The notes under the pieces were generated by a model, which saw nothing but the letters and a program-made list of their open reading frames with translations, had not been told where the DNA came from and searched no databases. This document shows, piece after piece, positions 1 to 7,799 of a stretch of 8,487 bases of DNA. The position numbers and the translations under genes are program-made. The stretch is from the NCBI GenBank assembly GCA_900555105.1, contig USJP01000049.1, positions 1-8,487 on the forward strand, given 5' to 3'. Source of the stretch: an uncultured Coriobacteriaceae bacterium. Its GTDB lineage: Bacteria > Actinomycetota > Coriobacteriia > Coriobacteriales > UMGS124. Position 1 is the stretch's first letter; every line of letters begins with the position of its first letter.

Positions 1-18
1 GAGGTTCCGCATCACACT

Positions 19-246
19 CTAGTTGTTGTTGATGACGGGAAGGTCGTCGCCGTAGCAATTATCCTGCTCGCCCTCGCCTGCGATGTTGTCCGAGGAAGCG
101 GGCTGCGAGGCAGCGGGCGTGGCGCTCTGCACCGTGGTGCCCTGCTGCTCCTGCTCGCCGCAGCCGGTGAGTGCGAGGGCACCGGCGGCCAGAAGGGCGG
201 CGCCGGCAAGCACGACGATGTTCTTGAGAGAGTTGGTGCGGGTCAT
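19..246 (-). CDS. Small putative lipoprotein, 75 aa
   Basis: Secreted small lipoprotein of unknown function. The N-terminus has a classic signal: polar/basic MTRTNSLKN, a hydrophobic stretch at about residues 10-27, then the lipobox LTG|C with the lipidation cysteine at residue 29. The mature part is only about 47 residues, rich in Gln, Ser, Ala and acidic residues, with one more cysteine (C64) and an unusual ending in three asparagines (VINNN). No catalytic domain is visible. I chose the ATG at 246 because a strong GGAGGT (minus strand, bases 251-256) lies four bases upstream. The frame stays open to 432, but that extension has no comparable ribosome site and would bury the signal peptide. 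It is transcribed away from the 576 gene. Its terminator, if any, lies outside the window. It could be a surface anchor fragment, a lysis-type or stress lipoprotein, or a lineage-specific orphan. Confidence 0.8.
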   Translation of the reverse strand: MTRTNSLKNIVVLAGAALLAAGALALTGCGEQEQQGTTVQSATPAASQPASSDNIAGEGEQDNCYGDDLPVINNN

Positions 247-575
247 GTATACCTCCAGGGGGAGTGTCGGTAAGAATAGCCAAACATGCAACGCTACATG
301 GTAGCCCATGCGACGGCCCGCCGACTGCACGCGTCGGCCCGCAACAAACTTAACAGCTATATTAAATAGGGGGAGGCGCGGGATTTGAATGCGAGTGTCG
401 CCAACAGGTCTTCCCTGAATAATTAATCCCACTTATTCAAACCATGATTTCCATTCAAGTTTAAGTTTATGCCGTCGAACCGAAACGAGAGCCAAATCTC
501 CACATCGCCGCGTTGCGAGACAAAACTGTGGGTTTACCATCTGCGCGTTCGATATCGCCTTGAGGAAAAGGAACC
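247..575. promoter_or_regulatory. Divergent intergenic control region
   Basis: This gap separates the minus-strand lipoprotein from the plus-strand operon and should carry promoters for both. Bases 345-370 and 419-470 are strikingly AT-rich against the surrounding GC-rich DNA. The motif ATTCAA occurs at 435 and 453 on the plus strand and inverted at 384-390. The copies at 384-390 and 435-441 form a perfect 7-base inverted repeat (TTTGAAT/ATTCAAA). AT-rich blocks such as TTAATATAG on the minus strand could be a -10 region, but I cannot match convincing -35/-10 pairs on either strand. No gene or RNA gene is recognisable here. Confidence 0.4.
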
Positions 576-1187
576 ATGGACGACCAGACGATGGGGCACG
601 ACCCAGCCGCGCAGGCGCAGACGCTCATTATGCGCCAGGATGTATCCGAGCGCGCCAGGACTATGCTCAAGCGTCTTTTGGCTGCCCATGAAGTGTGGTT
701 CGACGTGGAGCGCGATCGCACGGTCGCCGGTCGCGTCTTCCCCGGGGTTGCGGAGTACCACGAGCAGGGTGAGCGCTATGTGCTCACCAAGAGGGCCAAG
801 CTCTGGGAGGTTGCCAGCAACGAATACGTCTTCTTCGACACCGTCGGGTTTCTCGAAGAAGGCGCATTCGAGGAGATGGTCTCCTTCATGAAGCAAAAGG
901 CGCTCCCCGAGATGGTGCATCCGCATCCTGACCACATGTTCTCCAACCTCTCCCTGGTGCTCATCGCAGACTCGGTTGCCCCCGAGGTCGCGAAGGCCGT
1001 GCGTCGCACGCACTTCCGCAAGAACTACAAGTGGGGCATCTGGGGCTGGAGTGACCTGCGGGTCGCCGTGGTGGACCTGGGGGAAGGCGAGTTCGGACGC
1101 GTGATGACAAACGCCGCAGGCAAGACCATCAAGAAGAACCTTGAGGCAAACCTGGCGCCTGCGGCACGGGAAAAGAAGGAGGACTGA
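576..1187 (+). CDS. Conserved uncharacterised protein upstream of cstA, 203 aa
   Basis: Function unknown. It is a soluble protein with no signal peptide or membrane segment. Three blocks look conserved in style: residues 61-79 (YHEQGERYVLTKRAKLWEV, followed by NEYVFF), residues 116-132 with two His-Pro/Asp-His elements (PHPDHMFSNLSLVLIAD), and an aromatic-rich block around 146-168 (HFRKN, then KWGIWGWSDLRV). These resemble uncharacterised proteins I associate with Firmicutes and Actinobacteria, but I cannot name the Pfam family with certainty. The ATG at 576 is preceded by a purine-rich GAGGAAAAGG (562-571). An internal ATG at residue 19 is possible but has a weaker site. The stop lies five bases before the cstA start, and the AAGGAGG serving cstA overlaps its last codons, so the two are almost certainly co-transcribed and perhaps translationally coupled. 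This suggests a role connected with the transporter, such as regulation or substrate handling. That link is inference. Confidence 0.8.
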   Translation: MDDQTMGHDPAAQAQTLIMRQDVSERARTMLKRLLAAHEVWFDVERDRTVAGRVFPGVAEYHEQGERYVLTKRAKLWEVASNEYVFFDTVGFLEEGAFEEMVSFMKQKALPEMVHPHPDHMFSNLSLVLIADSVAPEVAKAVRRTHFRKNYKWGIWGWSDLRVAVVDLGEGEFGRVMTNAAGKTIKKNLEANLAPAAREKKED

Positions 1188-1192
1188 AGGGA

Positions 1193-2962
1193 ATGAACGC
1201 CACACTCGTTCTTCTCGCCGCGATCGTCGTCCTCGTCGTGGGTTACGTTGCCTACGGCGGATGGCTCGCGAAGCAGTGGGGTCTCGACGACAGCAACGTC
1301 ACCCCTGCGCATGCTCTTGAGGACGGCACTGACTACGTGCCCGCCAAGCCCTACGTGGTGCTCGGCCACCACTTCTCGTCCATTGCCGGCGCCGGTCCCG
1401 TCAACGGCCCCATCCAGGCTGCCATCTTCGGCTGGGTGCCGGTGCTCCTGTGGATCCTCATCGGCGGCATCTTCTTCGGCGCCATGCACGACTTTGGTGC
1501 CCTGTTTGCCTCGCTTCGCCACAAGGGTCAGACGATGGCCCAGGTCGTGGCCGCCAACATCGATGACGGCGCCAAGAAGCTCTTCATTGTCTTCGCGTAC
1601 CTCACGCTGATTCTCGTCGTGGCCGCCTTTGCCTCCATCGTTGCTTCCACCTTTGCCGTAACGCCTGACGTCAACGGCGTGATCGACATGTCCGAGGGTT
1701 CCACGAACCTGGCCAACGCCCGTACGGCCATGATCTCGGTGCTCTTCATCATCTTCGCCATCATCTGGGGCGCCCTCACCCGCGGCCGCAACCTGCCCGG
1801 CCCCGTGAGCATCCTGGGTGCCATCGCCCTCATCGTGGTCATCGTCGTCCTCGGCTACAACATGCCCTTCATCCAGCTCGACGCCACCACCTGGATGTGG
1901 CTCGTGGGTGCCTATATCCTCATTGCTTCGGTCGCCCCGGTTTGGATCCTGCTCCAGCCTCGCGACTATCTGTCGAGCTACCTGCTCTATGGCATGATTG
2001 CCCTGGCCCTCGTGGGCGTCATCGGCGCCGGCATCACGGGCAACCTGGGCGACTCCGCCTCCATCCCGGCGTTCACCGCCTTCAACGTCGACGCCTCGGT
2101 GAAGGGCGCCAGCAAGGTCGCCACTTCTGGCTTCCTGTTCCCGGCCCTGTTCATCACCATCGCCTGCGGCGCAATCTCCGGCTTCCACTCGCTGGTCGCC
2201 TCCGGCACCACCTCCAAGCAGCTCGACCGTGAGACCCAGGCAAAGCCGATCGCCTACGGCGGCATGCTCCTCGAGTGCCTCGTGGCCGTCATCTCCCTGT
2301 GCGCCGTCGCCTTCGTGTTCAACGGCTACATGGACGGCACCTACGCTTCCCCCACGGCGGTCTTTGCCGGCGGCCTATCCAAGATGCTCGCCTGCGTCTT
2401 TGGCGCGGGTGCCGAGTCCATCACGTACTCGCTGCTCATCTTGGCTGTGTCGGTGTTCTGCCTCACTTCGCTCGACACCGCCACCCGCCTTGCCCGCTAC
2501 ATGTTCCAGGAGTTCTTCATCCCCGTGGGCAAGACGGTCGATGACGTCACCGGCTTCAAGAAGGTCCTCGTGAACCCCTGGGTCGGCACCATCATCACCG
2601 TCTTTGCTGGCGTGCTTCTGGGCCTGCACGGCTACACGCTCATCTGGCCGCTCTTCGGCGCCGCCAACCAGCTGCTCGCCGCGCTCGGCCTGCTTGCCGT
2701 GGCCGCCTTCCTGGGCAACATTGGCAAGAACAACAAGATGTTCTACATCCCCATGCTGTTCATGCTCATCGTCACGCTGTCCTCGCTGTGCCTGACCATC
2801 CAGGCCAAGGCCGCCATCATCTTCGGCGGCGGCCTCACCGAGGCCAACACGGCTGCGACGCTCATGCAGTTCATCCTCGGCATCATCCTGGTCGTCCTCG
2901 CCATCATTCTGGCAGTCAAGGGCTGCAAGACCATCTTTGGCAAGAAGAAGGCCGTCGCTTAA
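1193..2962 (+). CDS. cstA: Carbon starvation protein A (CstA) family transporter
   Basis: Multi-spanning inner-membrane transporter of the CstA/BtsT family, known in enterobacteria for pyruvate:proton symport (BtsT) and for uptake of peptides and pyruvate (CstA). Family hallmarks are visible: GHHFSSIAGAGPVNGPIQAA from residue 58, then IGGIFFGAMHDFGALFASLRHKG (about 90-112); PRDYLSSY at 256; SGFHSLVASGTTSKQLDRE from 329; and SLDTATRLARY at 426-436. The protein is mostly hydrophobic helices from the first (residues about 4-22) to the last (about 560-580), ending in a short basic tail. At 589 residues it is the shorter version found in many anaerobes; the E. coli proteins are about 700. The ATG at 1193 follows AAGGAGG (1176-1182), which lies in the end of the upstream gene. 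The gene ends the operon and is followed by a strong terminator. Substrate (pyruvate or peptides) cannot be decided from sequence. Confidence 0.93.
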   Translation: MNATLVLLAAIVVLVVGYVAYGGWLAKQWGLDDSNVTPAHALEDGTDYVPAKPYVVLGHHFSSIAGAGPVNGPIQAAIFGWVPVLLWILIGGIFFGAMHDFGALFASLRHKGQTMAQVVAANIDDGAKKLFIVFAYLTLILVVAAFASIVASTFAVTPDVNGVIDMSEGSTNLANARTAMISVLFIIFAIIWGALTRGRNLPGPVSILGAIALIVVIVVLGYNMPFIQLDATTWMWLVGAYILIASVAPVWILLQPRDYLSSYLLYGMIALALVGVIGAGITGNLGDSASIPAFTAFNVDASVKGASKVATSGFLFPALFITIACGAISGFHSLVASGTTSKQLDRETQAKPIAYGGMLLECLVAVISLCAVAFVFNGYMDGTYASPTAVFAGGLSKMLACVFGAGAESITYSLLILAVSVFCLTSLDTATRLARYMFQEFFIPVGKTVDDVTGFKKVLVNPWVGTIITVFAGVLLGLHGYTLIWPLFGAANQLLAALGLLAVAAFLGNIGKNNKMFYIPMLFMLIVTLSSLCLTIQAKAAIIFGGGLTEANTAATLMQFILGIILVVLAIILAVKGCKTIFGKKKAVA

Positions 2963-2992
2963 GGCGCGCCCATATTGCCAAGTGCTTCCCAG

Positions 2993-3027
2993 GCCGTCGT
3001 CCGCATTGTGCGGGCGGCGGCTTTTTT
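2993..3027 (+). terminator. Rho-independent terminator of the cstA operon
   Basis: A 13-base-pair GC-rich stem (2993-3005 with 3009-3021, two G-U pairs) closes on a three-base loop and is followed directly by six T residues (3022-3027). It starts 30 bases after the cstA stop codon and separates the operon from the gdhA region. Confidence 0.9.
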
Positions 3028-3070
3028 CATGGCGCAAGGGAGCATGCGGCGGTCTGCGTGGTCGCCTCCA

Positions 3071-3205
3071 GCCTTCCCAGATGAGCATGCAAGAACACCC
3101 CGCCCGGCCTTTCCTGATGGGCACGAATATGTGCATCCGGCCTCCCTAGATGAGCCTGTGTGGGTGTACTTGGCCTCTCCCGATGGGCCCACATGAAGTG
3201 CCTCG
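3071..3205. repeat. Degenerate tandem array, four 33-36 bp units
   Basis: Four copies of a 16-base core, GCCTYYCCNGATGRGC in approximate form, begin at 3071, 3107, 3140 and 3173, giving spacings of 36, 33 and 33. Copies are GCCTTCCCAGATGAGC, GCCTTTCCTGATGGGC, GCCTCCCTAGATGAGC and GCCTCTCCCGATGGGC. They alternate between GATGAGC and GATGGGC, so there is also a 66-69 bp higher-order period. The 17-20 bases between cores vary. All frames through it show an 11-residue periodicity because 33 is a multiple of three, but no credible start, ribosome site or codon bias supports coding. The array sits just after the cstA terminator and before gdhA. Within it, TGTGGG (3159-3164) can pair with CCCACA (3188-3193). 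Function is unknown: it may be a multi-site protein-binding region, a remnant of a repetitive gene, or a lineage-specific minisatellite. Confidence 0.7.
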
Positions 3206-4831
<1,626 letters not shown>

Positions 4832-4858
4832 TCTTCTTGCATCGTTTTGTGTGACAAG

Positions 4859-4896
4859 GCGGTCCTGCAACCAATTTGGCTGCGGGACCGCTTTTT
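4859..4896 (+). terminator. Rho-independent terminator of gdhA
   Basis: An 11-base-pair stem (4859-4869 with 4881-4891, one G-U pair) encloses a loop that can itself form a few extra pairs (CCA/TGG), followed by five T residues (4892-4896). It lies 28 bases after the gdhA stop. Confidence 0.9.
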
Positions 4897-4963
4897 GTTG
4901 TGCGTGATGCGAAGCGGCTGTATGTGGGGTAGCCTAAGCGCCTGAACGGATCGAAGGGAAAGG

Positions 4964-5557
4964 ATGGCCATGTCAACCTCAGGCATAGAGCGTCATGCCG
5001 AGGACTTCTTCGCGTATGCGCATGAAGTCATCGACGCAGGCAGGCTGCGTCTTGAGGCTGGTTTTGTGCAGCATGGAAGCACCTCGACGCTGCTGCACTC
5101 GCTTGCCGTTGCTGCCCGCGCCGACACCATGGCGCGTGTCTTTGGGTGCACTGAGCATCTGCTTGAGATTCGTCGCGCGGCGCTCTTGCATGACTACTAC
5201 CTTTATGACTGGCATGTGCGCGGCGACAGCAGCGCCGGGCATGCCACCCATCATGCGGCCCGTGCGCTGGCGAACGCGCTTGAGGACTATCCCGACCTCA
5301 CCGAGCGCGAATGCGACGCAATCCGTTGCCATATGTTCCCGATCAACCCCACACCCCCGCGATATAGCGTGGGATGGTTTGTGACCTGCGCCGACAAGGT
5401 GTGCGCCTCGCACGAGACGTTCATGCGTTCGGAGCTGGCGTATCCCACGCTGCGTCGGCTTGCCGCTCTCTACATGCCCGATGTCGACTTGGGCGTGACG
5501 CCTGCTGGTCTCGTCGTTGTGCCTGCGCAGCACCTCGTTCGCGAGGGGGTGCGGTAG
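4964..5557 (+). CDS. HD-domain protein (predicted metal-dependent phosphohydrolase), 197 aa
   Basis: Probably a cytoplasmic metal-dependent phosphohydrolase of the HD superfamily, which typically acts on nucleotides or nucleotide messengers; the substrate is unknown. The metal-ligand pattern is readable: H45 in QHGSTSTLLHSLAVAARA, the H76-D77 doublet in ALLHDYYLYDWH, histidines at 93, 96 and 97 (GHATHH), H123 in CDAIRCHMFPI, and D144 in TCADKVCASHETF. This arrangement, with the YLYDWH and HM(F/W)P signatures, matches a subfamily common in Firmicutes and Actinobacteria. The start is ambiguous between ATG 4964 (GAAGGG five bases upstream) and ATG 4970 (AAAGG six bases upstream), which differ by only two residues. 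The stop is one base before the TTG start of the membrane protein that follows, so the two form a translationally coupled pair. No promoter could be assigned in the short gap after the gdhA terminator. Confidence 0.85.
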   Translation: MAMSTSGIERHAEDFFAYAHEVIDAGRLRLEAGFVQHGSTSTLLHSLAVAARADTMARVFGCTEHLLEIRRAALLHDYYLYDWHVRGDSSAGHATHHAARALANALEDYPDLTERECDAIRCHMFPINPTPPRYSVGWFVTCADKVCASHETFMRSELAYPTLRRLAALYMPDVDLGVTPAGLVVVPAQHLVREGVR

Positions 5558-5558
5558 C

Positions 5559-6536
5559 TTGGATCAGCTTGCGGGCTTTGATTTCGCTTTGGTGTATTGG
5601 GTCGCCCGGATGGTGGCGTCCTTCTTCGCCTATTCGTTTGCGGGTTGGCTCTTCGAGGTCATCATCTCGCTTTTCCAGCACCATCGTTTTGTCGACCGAG
5701 GGTTCTCGTTTGGCCCGGTGTGTCCCATCTACGGCGTCGGCGCGCTTCTGGCGGTGCTGTTTCTCTCGCACCTGACCGACCCCCTCGTTCAGTTTGTGGT
5801 GGGGTTCTTTGCCGCGGGTGTCCTTGAGTTTTCGACCTCTTGGGTGATGGAGCGCATGTTCCATGCGCGTTGGTGGGACTACTCCAACATCCCGCTCAAC
5901 ATCAACGGCCGCATCTGCGTGCCCGGGTTGCTCCTGTTCAGTTCGCTCATGCTGTGCGTGAACTTCTTTGCCCAGCCCGCCCTGGAGGGCCTGTTCGACC
6001 TTGTGCCCGCGCAGGTGCTCGTGATGGTGACGACCGCCGCGTCTGTCGTGTTTGCGGTAGACCTCACGGCGAGTTTCATCCATATGCGGGGCATGCTCGA
6101 GAAGGTACGTGGCATTCAGGGCGTTGTTTCCGATCTTTCGGAGCGGGCTCATGACGCCCTCGACACGCTCGTTGACTTCAAAGACGGTCTGATGGAAAAC
6201 ATCAAGTCAATCGCGGACCCTGTCGTGCGCGAGGAGCTGCAGCTCAAGCTGAGGGACGCCTGGCGCGACACGTGGTCGGGCTACGAGCGCAAGTCCATGC
6301 GCGACCCGCGCTTCAGGTTCACCCAGTACGGCGAGACGTTTGAGATGCTGCGCCGTGTGCGCCCCTGGGTAAAGAAGAAGGCGGCAGACATGTCTGACTC
6401 GCTGACGGCCGTGACCTCGAAGGTTGACGGCCGAGGGGACACGGCGCCCGCGGAAGATGAAGAGCCGTCCGCGGCACGGAACCAAGGACAGGCATGCCCT
6501 GCGGAACCAAGCAAGCATGCAGGTGATGTACACTAA
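5559..6536 (+). CDS. CmpB-type 'putative ABC transporter permease' membrane protein, 325 aa
   Basis: Membrane protein of the PF06541 (ABC_trans_CmpB) family, whose function is not established despite the transporter name. Signatures: YSFAGWLFEVIIS at residues 25-37, FVDRGFSFGPVCPIYGVGALL at 44-64, and WWDYSNIPLNINGRICVPG at 105-123. About five hydrophobic segments (roughly 13-37, 54-70, 76-95, 119-137, 150-172) are followed by a long hydrophilic tail. In the tail, residues 175-280 look helical and charged, and the last about 45 are low-complexity. I chose TTG at 5559, one base past the HD gene stop, because GAGGGGG (5543-5549) sits nine bases upstream. An upstream TTG at 5517 in the same frame would overlap the HD gene and lacks a comparable site. 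No ATP-binding partner is nearby, so calling it an ABC permease would be unsafe. The tight pairing with the HD protein suggests a joint role. Confidence 0.85.
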   Translation: MDQLAGFDFALVYWVARMVASFFAYSFAGWLFEVIISLFQHHRFVDRGFSFGPVCPIYGVGALLAVLFLSHLTDPLVQFVVGFFAAGVLEFSTSWVMERMFHARWWDYSNIPLNINGRICVPGLLLFSSLMLCVNFFAQPALEGLFDLVPAQVLVMVTTAASVVFAVDLTASFIHMRGMLEKVRGIQGVVSDLSERAHDALDTLVDFKDGLMENIKSIADPVVREELQLKLRDAWRDTWSGYERKSMRDPRFRFTQYGETFEMLRRVRPWVKKKAADMSDSLTAVTSKVDGRGDTAPAEDEEPSAARNQGQACPAEPSKHAGDVH

Positions 6537-6627
6537 GAGCACATGTTAGGGCGAAGTGATGTGCCCGGAGAAGACAGCGCGCTTGAGGCTGCGACGGGGC
6601 ACATCGCGTAGAGCGAAGGAGATGCTC

Positions 6628-7716
6628 ATGGGTAGGTCGGCAGGCGGCGGGGGAGGCGGCGGTTTTTCTGGCGGCGGCTTCTCCAGTGGAGGATTCTCCG
6701 GGGGCGGTTTGTCCTCGGGTGGCTTTTCGGGCGGACATCACAGCGGCGGCAGGAGCTCGTCCCCGAGCGGCGGCTCCTCCTTCGGGGGGCCGCACCATAG
6801 CTTTGGGCCCTCGTTCTTCCCCTCTTTTGTGGTTGTGAACAACAACTCGCACAACAGGGGCACTGGTTCTGGTGGCTCCGGCGGGTCGGGCGGCGGCTCG
6901 GACAATTCGGGATGCGGCGGCGTCGGTTGCGGCATCGTCATCGCGGTTTTCGCCCTCATCCTGCTCGTTTCCGTGTTCTCTGCCTGCATGGACAGTTACG
7001 ACACCGGCAGCAGTTACTCCTCGAGCGTGGCGGCTTCTACGGTGGAGCGCGAGGCTCTGCCCGCGTCTGCCGTCAATGAGACCGCGTACTATACCGACGC
7101 CGACGGCGACTGGATCCACAACGCCTCGCAGCTGGAGAGCGGCCTGCGCCACTTCTACAAGAAGACCGGCGTGCAGCCCTACGTCTACATCCTGCCCAAC
7201 GGCACCACGACGTCCACGTCCGACCTGCAGTCGCGCGCCGAGAAGCTCTATGGCGAGCTGTTCACCGACGACGCGCACTTCATCCTCGTCTTCTGCGACG
7301 ACGGCGAGGGCGGCTACAACTGCGGTTATGCCGTGGGCTCGCAGGCAAAGACCATCATGGACAGCGAAGCGATCTCCATCCTGGCCGACTACCTCGACCG
7401 CTACTACAGCGACTTCTCGCTTTCCGAGGAGGAGATCTTCTCCAAGGCTTTCTCGGATGCGGCCGACCGCATCATGACGGTCACCGGCTCCACCGCGCGC
7501 ACCACCACCAAGGTGCTCGGCGGCGTGGCTGTGGTGGCGCTCATCGCGGGCACCGTTATCATCGTGGTGAAGAAGCGCGACGAGCAGAAGAAGGCTGAGG
7601 CCAAGCGCACGCAGGAGATTCTCAACACCCCGCTTGAGAAGTTCGGTTCCGACGAGGTGGAGGAGCTGGCCAAGAAGTATCAAACCGACGAGGAGAAATC
7701 GTCGAAGTCCTCATAG
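6628..7716 (+). CDS. Glycine-rich membrane protein with TPM-like domain, 362 aa
   Basis: Predicted envelope protein whose central part resembles TPM domains (PF04536), which occur in photosystem II repair proteins and in bacterial membrane-stress loci. Residues 1-60 are an extreme Gly/Ser/Phe-rich segment with repeated GGFS(G/S)GG units; 77-93 is a second Gly/Ser stretch. A hydrophobic helix at 102-119 is followed by the TPM-like region at about 150-285, with TGVQPYVYILP, AHFILVFCDDGEGGYNCGYAVGSQA and a closing amphipathic helix. A second helix at 297-314 precedes a charged cytoplasmic-type tail. There is no ordinary signal peptide. C223 and C232 could pair. ATG 6628 follows GAAGGAG (6615-6621) at six bases; the frame is open further upstream but without such a site. 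It lies just before pspA, which supports a membrane-stress role; TPM and PspA proteins recur together in other bacteria, for example the Bacillus ydjF locus. TPM assignment is by pattern recognition. Confidence 0.8.
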   Translation: MGRSAGGGGGGGFSGGGFSSGGFSGGGLSSGGFSGGHHSGGRSSSPSGGSSFGGPHHSFGPSFFPSFVVVNNNSHNRGTGSGGSGGSGGGSDNSGCGGVGCGIVIAVFALILLVSVFSACMDSYDTGSSYSSSVAASTVEREALPASAVNETAYYTDADGDWIHNASQLESGLRHFYKKTGVQPYVYILPNGTTTSTSDLQSRAEKLYGELFTDDAHFILVFCDDGEGGYNCGYAVGSQAKTIMDSEAISILADYLDRYYSDFSLSEEEIFSKAFSDAADRIMTVTGSTARTTTKVLGGVAVVALIAGTVIIVVKKRDEQKKAEAKRTQEILNTPLEKFGSDEVEELAKKYQTDEEKSSKSS

Positions 7717-7746
7717 GCATTCATGAGGCTGGGTAAACTAGAGGGC

Positions 7747-7783
7747 GCCCCCGCGCAAAGGCGCGGGGAACGGGCCTTCTTTT
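7747..7783 (+). terminator. GC-rich hairpin between the TPM gene and pspA
   Basis: A perfect 8-base-pair stem CCCCGCGC (7749-7756) / GCGCGGGG (7761-7768) closes on AAAG. An alternative fold pairs GCCC (7747-7750) with GGGC (7772-7775) outside a CCGCGC/GCGCGG stem. That places the base of the stem one base from TTCTTTT (7777-7783), which is terminator-like. It may end or partly attenuate transcription of the TPM gene, or be a structured pspA leader. A weak TAAACT (7734-7739) just upstream could be a pspA -10 element. Confidence 0.45.
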
Positions 7784-7799
7784 AAAGATGGGAGCAACA

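Noticed and set aside
1025..2188. Long open frame antisense to the cstA operon
   Set aside because: The translation is dominated by Asp, Glu, Gly and His, a typical shadow of a membrane protein gene in GC-rich DNA.
2975..3196. Open frame with an 11-residue peptide repeat (PAFPDEH, PAFPDGH, PASLDEP)
   Set aside because: It starts inside the cstA terminator region, has no ribosome site, and other frames on both strands show the same periodicity, as expected from a 33-base DNA repeat.
3071..3205. CRISPR-like array of repeats and spacers
   Set aside because: The cores are only 16 bases and degenerate, there are just four, the spacers are 17-20 bases, and no cas gene is present in the window.
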